64,000 nucleotides of DNA. It comes from Trifolium pratense. Lineage: Eukaryota > Streptophyta > Magnoliopsida > Fabales > Fabaceae. Below are positions 32,310-43,357 of this stretch, piece by piece. The translations under genes and the position numbers were made by a program. A model generated the notes under the pieces. It made no database searches and had not been told where the DNA came from. It was given only the letters and a program-made list of their open reading frames with translations. The stretch covers positions 32,698,635 through 32,762,634 of the forward strand of contig NC_060063.1 in NCBI RefSeq assembly GCF_020283565.1, written 5' to 3'. The stretch's first letter is position 1; every line of letters starts with the position of its first letter.

Positions 32310-32723
32310 ATCTCCCCCTTTGGCAAATTTTGGCTAAAACAATATTAGACCAGTATTAAGAGAGATACAGTATCACTTTTCCTTCGAGTCAACATGAGCA
32401 CACAACTAGGAAAGAAAGTAACATAAAAAAGCTACTTCCAAGAGAGCTCTTCAGCTACGAATAACTTGTAAGTAGTAACAGAGGCATAACAGTAGGAATA
32501 AACACATATAGCCTCACAGAGCATATAGAGAGAAATATACTCTCACAGTGGATTCAAAGATAGGAGAAATAAACTCCTACAATCAGAGTACATCCATTCA
32601 ACAAAAGATCACCAGGGAAAAATAAATTCCCACAAACATAGAACTAGGAAAAATAAATTCCCAGCCACCAGAGAATAAAGCCAAGATGTCTCAGCATCTG
32701 GCATCACACTTGTCACTTATTCA
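32310..32723 (-). other. 3' non-coding region of C3 with heptaloop hairpins
   Basis: No gene. After the LTR-adjacent polypurine motif there are four short hairpins at 32528-32544, 32561-32579, 32615-32631 and 32647-32661, with loops AAATATA or AAATAAA and stems GAGAG, TAGGAG, GGGAA and GGAA. The ATTCA target duplication of G2 ends it at 32723. Related hairpins recur at 63591-63665. Confidence 0.75.
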
Positions 32724-34841
32724 TGTAACACCCAAACCCCTTAAACGCGAATTTATTAAATATAAATAAATAAAACACTTAAGAAAATCTAGGCGTCACA
32801 TGTTAATAATACAAACCACGGCATAATTTAAAATCATGCTAGCACAGCGGAATTAAAAGCGAATAATTCATATAGTGCATATCATACAATAGCCACAATT
32901 GTTCACACAATATCCCTAGGCTCTAGGCCATATCAACAAAGGATATTATGTTTACAACCCAAAAGATAGGATTAGCAAAGTTAAATATGCCATCACGGGC
33001 TTAATACAATTCAAACGAATAACCCGACCCGGTAAAACCTAATCAGAGCAATTCTATACAACCCATCAAAAAGATATATAACATATATCTAAGGAGTAGT
33101 CTACGCTAACTCCTCACCAAAAAGCGCACTACCACGAGCACGAGCAAGCCCTCTAACTCTGATCGGGATCCTCAACCTGAGAATCTGAACCCCCAACGGT
33201 CCAGCACATAACACAAAGCATGAGAGTTAGATCACATAATCAAAATACAAGTGCAAGTAAAAGGGTACTTAAACACTTCTTCTATAATCATGTATATATC
33301 ATACATTCATCCATATCCATCAACAATCTACCATTCAATTATAAGTACATAAACACATATAATCGAATACTCACACAATCAATTATCACAATTATCCAAG
33401 TATGTGTCACGTATCACTTATCACATAAATGTACACATATCCTAATGCATTCTAATGCGTCAACTTCATGCAATGTCACCCTAGACATATCTAATGCATG
33501 TGGTACCGTTTCGTCTTTATTAGAGTATCTCACCTCTAATATTCGTCTTTATCGGATAAATATAATCCGATATCCGTCTTTATTGGAATATCCAATATAC
33601 AACAACAAAATTCATGAATGCATGTATATGTTTTTCATGAATTCACCAACAATTATTTAGCATAAAGCTCGTCATTTACTATGTGGAACACTATCCAACA
33701 TACGTCATTATTAAGATTAACAAAACCTTAATATTCTTCATTTATACTTCATACATGATTAACAATCAATTAACGATTAGCAATGAGCATTATAAGCATC
33801 AACATGCATCAACAATCATGTAAGAATACCATTATCATGAAGAATAAGACACTGATTTGAAACTACATGCAAAGGAAGATAGCAGATGAAAATTTGTGAA
33901 ATCTGCAACATTTTCGCCTGAGGCGAAACATTTTCGCCTGGGGCGAAATAATTCCTGAAGTACTGGTTTGCTCCCTGATCAATTTTCGCCTGGGGCGAAA
34001 CATTTTCGCCTGGGGCGAAATAACTGCAGAATGAACTGGTTACTCACTGTCACATTTTCGCCTGGGGCGAAACATATTTCGCCTGGGGCGAAATTCTGGC
34101 GTTTTCTACACCAATGACCCAAAAATCCCATTTTTCATGTTATAAACCCCAAATAAGTTTATATTCAAGTGCAACAAGCATATCTAAACACAAAAGGACA
34201 GTTCATTTCTCAGATCTACATCATAAACATCGAAAAAGTAAAGATTGAACACTTTTTCATCAAAACTCTCAAGAACACAAAGTTCTTGAGTTTAATCTTT
34301 CATAAACTCGTTTTTAACCATTATTTTCGTTCATTAACCATGTTAAAAGCATGTTAAACATATTAAGAACCTTAGAAACGATTTCCATCAAGAAAATCCA
34401 TTCCAAACTAAAACGAAAATGGGGTGGAGGAAGTTCGGGTGAGGAGAAATCGACATTCTCCCCTTCCTCGGATCACCCACGATTAAGGAAACTACTCTCA
34501 TACCTGGATTCGAAGAAAACTCGACGAAGATCTCGAATCTCTAGCTTTTCTTCTTGCCCTAGCTCCTAAGCTCTCCTCTCTTCTCTCAAGAACACAAAAC
34601 TATGAGTAAATGAAATGTTCTCTCCCTTGCTTCATGGCCATAAGGGCGCCACACACACACCTCACAAGGCCCATTGGGCCTCAAGCCCATTGGCTTGGCC
34701 CAATAACACGATAACTCTCACTATCGCTTAATAACTAAAGTACTCGATAAATAACTCTAGTTATTAACTTAATTAAAATGCCACGTTAAATAAAATATTT
34801 TAACACATTAAAATTAATAATTTGAAAATTGGGTCGTTACA
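32724..34841 (-). repeat. 3' LTR of G2
   Basis: 2,118 bp starting TGTAACACCC and ending GGGTCGTTACA on plus. It includes the 185-bp segment missing from the 5' LTR and the six-hairpin array at 33912-34093. The 110-150-codon frames inside it are identical in the other LTR and are not genes. Confidence 0.95.
33912..34093. repeat. Six TTTCGCC/GGCGAAA hairpins in the G2 LTR
   Basis: Perfect 7-bp stems with 3-base loops (TTTCGCCTGGGGCGAAA; the first copy has TGA as loop) at 33912, 33932, 33984, 34004, 34056 and 34077. They form three pairs. The same six are in the 5' LTR (about 61824-62006). Confidence 0.95.
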
Positions 34842-37800
34842 ACTCTAACCTCCTTAAGGAATTTTCGCCCTCGAAAATTACCTGGAAATAACTCTGGATA
34901 CGAACTCATCATCTTGCTCTCCAATTCCCCAGTCGCATTCTCACCAGCGGGTCCTCCCCATACTACCTTCACCGAGGCGATATCCTTGTTTCTCAACCTC
35001 TTCACTTCTCTACCTTCGATCCTCAAAGGCACAACCTCGACCGTTAAGTCATCCCTCACTTGAACATCATCCGATTCAATCACATGTGACGGGTCTCTTA
35101 CATACTTCCTCAATTGTGACACGTGAAACACATCGTGCAAATTTGCCAATGATGGCGGCAAAGCAATCCTATACGCCACTTTCCCCACTCTTTTCAAAAT
35201 CTGATAAGGACCAATAAACTTCGACGTCAACTTCCTCGACTTCAAAGCACGTCCAATTCCGGTAGTCGATGTAACTCTTAAGAAAACATGATCACCTTCT
35301 TGAAATTCAATGTCCTTCCTCCTCTTGTCATGATAACTCTTTTGACGACTCTGAGACGCTTTCATCTTCTCTCTAATCATTCTAATCTTTTCCGTAGTCT
35401 CTTGCACAATCTCCGGACCAAGAATCATACTCTCTCCGGATTCAAACCAACAAAGCGGTGTTCTACACCTCCTTCCATACAAAGCCTCAAAAGGTGCCAT
35501 TCCAATACTCGAATGAAAACTATTGTTGTACGTGAACTCGATCAACGGCAAACACGAATCCCAACTTACTCCTTGCTCCAAAACACAAGCTCTCAACAAA
35601 TCTTCCAAAGATTGTATTGTCCTTTCCGATTGGCCATCCGTTTGAGGATGATAAGCCGAACTCAACCTCAACTTAGTCCCTAAAGCCTCTTGTAAACTTT
35701 CCCAAAATCTCGAAGTAAACCTCGGATCTCGATCCGAAACAATACTCGACGGAATACCATGCAACTTCACAATTTGCTCCACATAGATCTCGGCCAACTT
35801 AGGCACCAAGGTACCTTTCTTAATGGCAATAAAATGCGCACACTTCGTCAAACGGTCTACTACCACCCAAATCACTTCATAACCTTTAGTAGTCTTGGGT
35901 AAACCTCCCACAAAATCCATCGCAATACTATCCCATTTCCATTCTGGGATAAACAAAGGTTGCAACAAACCAGACGGTTTCTGATGTTCAATCTTCGACT
36001 TCTGACAAACTAGGCAAGCATAAACAAACTCAGAAATTTGCCTCTTCATTCCTGGCCACCAAAATAACTTCTTCAAATCTTGATACATCTTGGTTACTCC
36101 AGGATGAATACTCATTCCACTCCTATGACCTTCTTCCAAAATCATCTTCTTCATCTCGGGCACATCGGGCACGCACACTCTTCCATGAAATCTCACAACT
36201 CCATTCTCGTCAACTTTGAAATTAGCTTCTTTTCCTTCCTCAACTACTATTGCCAACTTCTCCATTAACTTCTTATCCGTCTTTTGACATTCTTTGATAT
36301 TCTCTAGAAAAGGGTTCGTCAACTTCAACATTCCCAATTTAACACTCTTAGGAGTCACTTCACATACTAGACTCAAGTCTCTGAACTCTTCAATCAACTC
36401 CAACTCCTTCACCATTAGTGATGACATGTGCAACGATTTCCTACTCAACGCATCGGCCACCACATTAGCTTTTCCGGGGTGATAACTCAAATCAAAGTCA
36501 TAGTCCTTCAAAAATTCGAGCCATCTTCTTTGTCTCATATTCAACTCCTTCTGATCGAATAGATACTTCAAACTCTTGTGATCACTAAAGACTTCGAACT
36601 TAGATCCATACAAGTAATGCCTCCACACCTTCAATGAAAACACAACTGCGGCTAATTCAAGATCGTGTGTCGGATAGTTCCTCTCGTGAACCTTCAGTTG
36701 TCTCGACGCATACGCTACCACTTGACCTTTTTGCATAAGCACACCTCCTAGTCCCATCTTCGAAGCATCACAATACACGACGAAAGATTCCTTAGCATCC
36801 AGTAAAATCAACACAGGCGCGGTAGTCAACCTCTTCTTAAGCTCTTGAAAACTTTCTTCACACTTCACATCCCAAACAAACGCTTGATCCTTCCGAGTCA
36901 ACTGCGTCAAAGGCAAAGCCAACTTCGAAAATCCTTCAATGAACCTCCTATAATAACCAGCCAACCCAAGAAAACTTCTTATTTCCGAAACAGACTCCGG
37001 CGTTCCCCATTGCAATACGGCATCAACTTTCGCTGGGTCAACCGCTATTCCTCCACTTGAAATCACATGACCAAGAAAACTTACTTCTTTTAACCAAAAT
37101 TCACACTTCGACAATTTGGCATACAACTTCTTCTCCTTCAAAACTTGTAAAACAATCCGCAAATGCTCCTTATGTTCCTCTTCGGACTTTGAGTAAACCA
37201 AAATATCATCGATGAATACCACAACAAACTTATCCAAAAATGAATGAAAAATCCTATTCATGTACTCCATAAAAACACCAGGTGCATTGGTCACACCAAA
37301 AGGCATCACCGAATATTCATAATGACCATACCTCGTCCTAAAAGCAGTCTTTGGTATATCTTCCGTTTTCACTCTAATCTGATGGTATCCGGATCTCAAA
37401 TCGATTTTACTAAACACGCAAGCTCCAACCAACTGATCCATCAAATCATCTATCCTCGGAAGTGGATACTTATTCTTGATCGTCACTTTGTTCAATTGTC
37501 GGTAGTCGATACACAACCTCATACTCCCTTCTTTCTTCTTAACCAACAACACAGGTGCACCCCACGGCGATACACTAGGTCGAATAAACTTCTTCTCAAG
37601 TAGTTCCTCTAGTTGTTTCTTCAACTCATTCAACTCTGACGCTGACATTCGATACGGTGCCATAGATATCGGACTAGTACCAGGTACCAAATCGATCGTA
37701 AACTCTACTTCTCTTTTCGGCGGTACATCTGACAAATCTTCCGGAAATACATCGGGAAATTCACAAACAACCGGTAACTCTTCCACCTTAACTTCACCTT

Positions 37801-38174
37801 CCATCTTCAAGGATGCAAACAACGCATACACCTCTACAGGTTCCTTCAACGACTCTACTACTTCCTTCTTACTCATCAAATGCAAACTCTCCTCCGGTTT
37901 AGGAAATACAACGGTCTTCTCACAACAATTGATATGGACTCGATTAAATATTAACCAGTTCATACCAAAGATAACATCTATTCCACTAAGTTGGATACAC
38001 ACTAGGTCCATTCCAAAGTGTCTACCAAACACGGTTACGGGACAGTCACGACATACGAGACGGGTAGTTACAGAACCATTAGCAGGAGTTTCTATTTCAA
38101 TACGACCAGACATTTCAGACACAGGTATACCAAGACGCTTCATGCAATCAACGGATATAAAAGAATGTGTTGCT
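34814..38174 (-). CDS. G2 Tekay pol: protease remainder, RT, RNase H, integrase, chromodomain
   Basis: Polyprotein part that copies and integrates the element. The frame enters from the G3 insertion point with the THSF residues that follow DTGA in the protease, and stays open for about 1,120 codons to a stop inside the 3' LTR. Visible motifs are MPFG and FIDDI of reverse transcriptase, YCDAS and DHKSL of RNase H, the integrase zinc finger (HPGV...CLVCQ), the DDE core, and a C-terminal chromodomain-like segment. The chromodomain has GELE where sister copies read WELE, losing a conserved Trp. The chain is intact but separated from gag by 21 kb of inserted DNA, so it cannot be made as one protein. 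Confidence 0.93.
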
Positions 38175-40531
38175 TGTAACACCCTAACCCGTACTACCCT
38201 TAAAAACGTAATTTTAAAAACTTTTTAACAAGTGTAAAGGCAGAGTGCCACGCGGTAATTAAAACACAAGCATACACACAGAGCATCATGAAATTTAACA
38301 TGAAAAGCAACAGCGGATTCCAATCAAACCAAGCATGCATATATATATATATATATACATAAGCCATATTCATCCCTAAGGATGTCACTTATACAAGAAC
38401 TAGCATAACAAAAAGGTAACACCGATATACGATGAAATCCAAGCGTAAACCCCGACTCGATGTTACATTACCAGAGCATTCACTATTTACAAACTCTAGT
38501 CAAAAGCTAGTACTAAGAGGAGTAATCTATGCTAAGTCTCCTCACCAAAAGGTACTTCAACACCACGCTAGAACAGCAGTCTAAACGTCGGCACAATCCT
38601 CAGCCTGAATATCTGAACCCCCAAAGGTCCAGCAAATAACACAAAGCAGAGAGTTAGAAAACATAATCGCATATCATACGAGTATAAGAAAAGCCTTACA
38701 CTTTCGAACTACATCATGCATATTCTAACTCACGCCAAAACATCGTACTAGACAATTATCAATTAATAAGGTTCAACACACTTCAACCAGATAATGTCAC
38801 ATACCACTTATCAAATATATGCGCATTTACCCTAAGGTATCTAATGCCAATTAATTCACTGTCATGCCATCCCTAGACATAACTAAATGCATGTGGTACC
38901 AAGATGTCTCACCAACGGTGGACCAAGAACAGTTTTATATCATGCTGGATATGTCGGAACTTACCGAACCATCTTATCTCCCTTGGATAAGCCAAAACAG
39001 TTTTATATCCTGTTGGATAGCAGCTCTGGACTCATGGATTCATCTAATCCGATCCTCGGCTTCATTATGGACACATAATCCATTTTCGTTATTGGAACCC
39101 AAGTTTCCAATGTTCACATACAATCATGAATGCATGATTACTTTTAAACACATCAAATACATGACGCTATCTAGCTCGAAGCTATTCATTCACTGATGCG
39201 GAAACACAATTCCAACATCTAACACATTAGGATAACACAATATCCTATCACTCAATTCATAATTATTCACATGATAATTATCTGCATACTCATTTTTATA
39301 CACACAAGGTTTCATTTACACTTATGTCATAAAACATACATCATTCTCTTATCATTGCAAATTAATGCTAAAACATAACATTGCTCACTTAAGCTACAAC
39401 TTATTGCATACACGTTTATCAATCATATAACGATTAACAATAAGCATTAACAGTATCAACATGTATCAACAATCATGTAAGGATACTCTTAAACCATGTT
39501 ACAAGTGCCTAATCACACTTACAACCATCAACAAGAATTGCTGTCACAGAGGCCTTCGCTAAGCGAAGCCTTAGCGAGACTTGGCGAACCACACCAGGAA
39601 GTCACCTGCTCATGGCGAGCATTGGCGAGCTTCAACGAACTATTCGCTGAGCGAAGGCTTAGCGAGCCTAAGCGAACATCACCAGGGAATCACCTGCTCA
39701 TAGCGAGCTTCGGCGAGATCCAGCGAACCTGTTCGCTACAGCGAACTCCTGGTCGCTTAGCGAACCACACCAGAACAGAATATCTGTTCTTGAGTTATCT
39801 AAGGCGGTTTAACCTCAAATCAACTCAAAAATTCATCCAAACATGTTATAAATTCATATAAACAGCCATTCCAAACATATATGGTATCAAGGAACATTAA
39901 TCATCCCTTCCAAACATCCAAATACCTCAAATAATCAAAATCAAGCCAATTTCTTGGGTTTTAAGCAACTTTCATAAACTTTCCAAAAATGATCCAAACA
40001 CATACATATTCATCATGAAATCAAGCTAGTGATTAACACTTACAAAGTGATGATGAAGAACATCATACTCACATACAAAAGCTTATCAAAAGTCTAAAAG
40101 AAATTGAGTGGGAGAGTTCGGGAACGGAGACATAGACAATCTCCCCCCTCCTTGTCACTCAAGAATCATGAATTCTAATCTCTTACCTTAAGCAAAGATG
40201 ATGATCCAAGCTTTCTCTCTTGATCAAACCCTAGCTCTTGTTCTATGGTTTTGCTCTTGTTCTTACTCACTCAAACTCAAAGAAATGAATTTATGATACT
40301 ATTCATAAGTTGGACTTGCTACTTATACTACTTCTCATGTGTCATGAACCAAGCCCAAATGGCTTAGGCCCATGCCTCTCACGCCCCATTAAGCCCAAAA
40401 CAAGGTTCTCGCGCCTAATAACTTACGATCGGCTAAATAATTATTCGTCGCTCACTAAAATAATAAAAGCCAATTAATAAATAAAATAACATTTAATAAA
40501 ATATACGAATACGAAAAAATGGGTCGTTACA
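38175..40531 (-). repeat. 3' LTR of G3
   Basis: 2,357 bp, TGTAACACCCTAACC ... GGGTCGTTACA on plus. It contains a TA microsatellite near 38339-38357 and the GC-rich cassette at 39550-39770. A purine-rich tract with a GGGGGG run adjoins it at about 40532-40545 in element sense. Confidence 0.95.
39550..39770. repeat. GC-rich TTCGCT/AGCGAA cassette in the G3 LTR
   Basis: Repeats such as CTTCGCTAAGCGAAG, GGCGAGC and TTCGCTGAGCGAA, homologous to the G1 cassette (both share the segment next to AGAGGCCTTCGCT). It starts about 0.76 kb from the LTR start in element sense. Identical in the 5' LTR at about 58663-58883. Confidence 0.85.
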
Positions 40532-41040
40532 ATCCTACCCCCCTTAAAAGAATTTCGCCCTCGAAATTACCTAGAAACAGATCGGGATAAGAATCTCTCA
40601 TCTTGTTTTCCAGCTCCCACGTTGCATTCTCACCAGCCGGTCCTCCCCACACGACTTTCACGGATGCAATCTCTTTGTTTCTCAACCTCTTCACTTCTCT
40701 CCCTTCGATTCTCAAAGGCACAGTCTCGATGGTCAAGTCATCCCTCACTTGAACATCGTCCGATTCAATCACGTGTGTCGGATCAGACACATACTTGCGC
40801 AACTGTGATACATGAAAAACATCGTGCAAATTCGCCAATGATGGCGGTAATGCAATCCTATACGCAACTTTCCCAACTCGCTTCAAAATCTCAAACGGTC
40901 CAATAAACCTCGACGTCAACTTCCTTGACTTCAACGCACGTCCTACTCCAGTAGTCGATGTAACTCGTAGGAATACATGATCCCCTTCTTGGAATTCAAT
41001 GTCCTTCCTCCTCTTATCATGATAACTCTTCTGTCGACTC
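40527..41040 (-). CDS. G3 pol C-terminus with chromodomain-like end
   Basis: Resumes the G3 polyprotein after the C2 insertion, in the same register once one copy of the GACTC duplication is discounted. It encodes the integrase C-terminal region ([30 protein letters not shown]) and a chromodomain-like end ([16 protein letters not shown]...SYPDLF). The stop codon is formed by the first bases of the 3' LTR. Chromodomains of Tekay elements are thought to guide integration to heterochromatin. Confidence 0.9.
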
Positions 41041-42158
41041 TGAAGGTGTGAAAACACAAGAAGGGGGGGGGTTGAATTGTGTTTTAGCTAAGTTAAAACT
41101 TTTTCAAGTTCTTAACTTAACTAAGTTAGCAGCGGATAAATAACACACAATATAACAAGAGAGAGAGAGAAATCACACAAGCAATTTATACTGGTTCCTC
41201 TCACAAAACGAGAGTAGTCCAGTCCCCTTGCACTTCCAAGGGATTTCACTATAATCACACAAGATTACACCTGCTCAAGCACACAAGCAAGAGACTTCTC
41301 AACAATGCTCAAGCACACAAGCTTAAGACTTCACACTTAAGCACACAAGCTTAAGTTTCACACTTAAGCACACAAGCTTAAGTTCCTCAAGAATAATAAA
41401 GTATATAAAAATATACAAATGCTCTTAGATGAACCTAAAGAGAGCAAATACAAAAAGTACAGAGTATTTGACTAAAGTGCAAAAACACTTAAGAAAGGTT
41501 CAGAGCTTGTATATCACAGAGTTCAGAGTTTGTTCAGCTCACGTTCAATTCTTGATAATTGTAGTTATATGTTGTAGCTGAATCTTCTAGTATATATACC
41601 ACTAGAAAAGAGTCGTTGCAAAAAGAACCGTTGGAGTTGATAAACTTTTGTCTTCAAGCAACCTGTCTTGATGCAGTTTGGTTGTATCCAAAACTAAGAA
41701 AGAGTTTCAGGTACTTTGACTACTGCAGAGAAGACTTTCCTTATTCAGCTAACAAAACTGAAGACCCACGTTCTCAAGTTAGGACAGACAGAACAGAGGT
41801 AGCTGAACTGATCAGACTTGAGAGGTCCTTTTCTTCATTGGTAGAAGAGTTGACTTGTAAAGAGAATCTTCACAGCTTTCAAAGAGATCTTCAGAGTTTG
41901 ATGAAGCTTGTAGACAGACAAGAAGTTCTGAAGACTTCATCCTCTGAAGGTTGTAACTTCTGAAGTCCAACATCTTCTGAGCGCTTGTGAACTTCTGAAT
42001 TCACATCCTCTGAACTTCACTCAGAGCTTATATGATGCTTATATCTGCGCACTTAAAATAAATTTTTAGTCTTTCCAATTTGTTAATTAATACTTTGTTA
42101 TCATCAAAACCTTTATATATTTAGGGGCAAACATTTTTAAATCAATTTTGTTCCAACA
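41041..42158 (-). repeat. 3' LTR of C2
   Basis: 1,118 bp, TGAAGGTGTG ... TTCCAACA on plus, essentially identical to 52188-53306. It carries the repeated CACTTAAGCACACAAGC units, one more than copy A. Confidence 0.97.
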
Positions 42159-42601
42159 ATCTCCCCCTTTTTGATGATGACAAACATAAGTATTAATTGA
42201 CAATTGTTGTTAAATTAACTTATCATGTTTCTCTTAGGTTTATGAGGTTTGCAAGCTCCCCCTAAGATTGATACTTCATAAAGTCTGAACTTTATGTTTT
42301 ATCCATGATATTTTAATTTAGTATAAGATTAAGATGGTTTGAAATAAAACAAATTTCATGTCTTTCTTCAGAGTGAGAGGTTTGCAAGCTCTCCCCCTAA
42401 GTCTCATAAGGCTAAGTTAAAATTGCACTCTTAACTTATCCTTACTTATGAAATTTATTTTAGTTTCAACTAACTTAGTCTCCGCATTAAAATACGTAAA
42501 ACAACTTAAAAGTAACAACTTTTAATTTAACAGATAAAAGCGAGATAAAAGGCGTGGTTTCAGTTTTGGCACTTATCAATTAATGCGTAACTACTCCCCC
42601 T
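42159..42601 (-). promoter_or_regulatory. Four polypurine-tract motifs of C2
   Basis: CTCCCCCT on plus at 42161, 42256, 42391 and 42594; the first abuts the LTR and is the likely plus-strand primer. The second and third share the context GCAAGCT(CT)CCCCCTAAG. Such repetition is a Sirevirus trait. From 42602 to 42717 there is nothing else. Confidence 0.8.
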
Positions 42602-42740
42602 TTTGTCATTATCAAAAAGTAAAAAGAGATTTATATAACCAAGACAGTCAAAGAAGAAGAGTGGTTGTTACAAAGGTGAATTAATTTCAAAAACGAAAAC
42701 CAACGCGCTCAAGGTTTTATAAAAAGGTGAACGAGTTAAC

Positions 42741-43106
42741 ATGCCTTCTTCACGTAAAAACAAGAATAAGCAAGTGAAGCAAGAGAAGGTAGGAATAATG
42801 AAAAGATTTAGCTTACGCATCGCAGAGTTTAAGAGAAAGAAGAACGAAGAGAAACGCGAAGACGAAGAGAAAGATAAAGAAAACAACAAGAAACTACAAG
42901 AGGCTGAGATAATAATCATCTCATCAGATTCTGAAGCTGAAGAGAATAAAGATGATGCTGACTATGTTGAGTTCCTGGCTAGCTATGTTCCAGAAGAGGA
43001 ACAAGAAGAAGAAGAACAAGAGCAAAACCCAGATCCCATAGAAATTTCATCAGAGGATGCTAAGGAGAAATCAGAGATTTCTTCTGAGTTTTATCCATCT
43101 GATTAG
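42741..43106 (+). CDS. Antisense acidic/basic small ORF in C2 3' region (121 aa)
   Basis: Runs opposite to gag-pol, between the third ORF and the 3' LTR. The N-terminal third is Lys/Arg-rich (RKNKNKQVKQEK), residues about 30-52 are a charged helix, and the rest is very acidic (EEEQEEEEQEQ) with SSDSE and SSED motifs that resemble casein kinase 2 sites. A TATAAAAA box lies at 42718-42725 and AATAAA at 43162-43167, so promoter and poly(A) motifs flank it. No family is recognized. The purine-rich strand could create such a frame by chance, so coding is uncertain; the 16-base spacing from TATA box to ATG is also short. Confidence 0.4.
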   Translation: MPSSRKNKNKQVKQEKVGIMKRFSLRIAEFKRKKNEEKREDEEKDKENNKKLQEAEIIIISSDSEAEENKDDADYVEFLASYVPEEEQEEEEQEQNPDPIEISSEDAKEKSEISSEFYPSD

Positions 43107-43357
43107 GATTAGGTTGTCTTTTTCTTTTTCTTTTTACCAATGTACTCAACATGGTCAGATCAATAAAAAAATTTCGATTAAAAGCATTGTGTGTTCTTGT
43201 GTTCTTATTTATCAAAGAAAATATAAATATCAAGTGAACAAGAAAGAAGTAAGCAAGCAAAACATAAACAAAACCACTTGAAATAGATAAACCAGAAAAA
43301 AGTGTTCAGAAGATAAACAGGAAAAATAAAAAAAACTTAAAACAAGTGCATAGAATC

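Noticed and set aside
33220..33660. 146-codon ORF in the G2 LTR, repeated at 61132-61572
   Set aside because: Identical copies only because the LTRs are identical; AT-rich low-complexity content without protein features.
38864..39196. 110-codon ORF in the G3 LTR (and 57977-58309)
   Set aside because: Present twice because it is in both LTRs; no coding signature.
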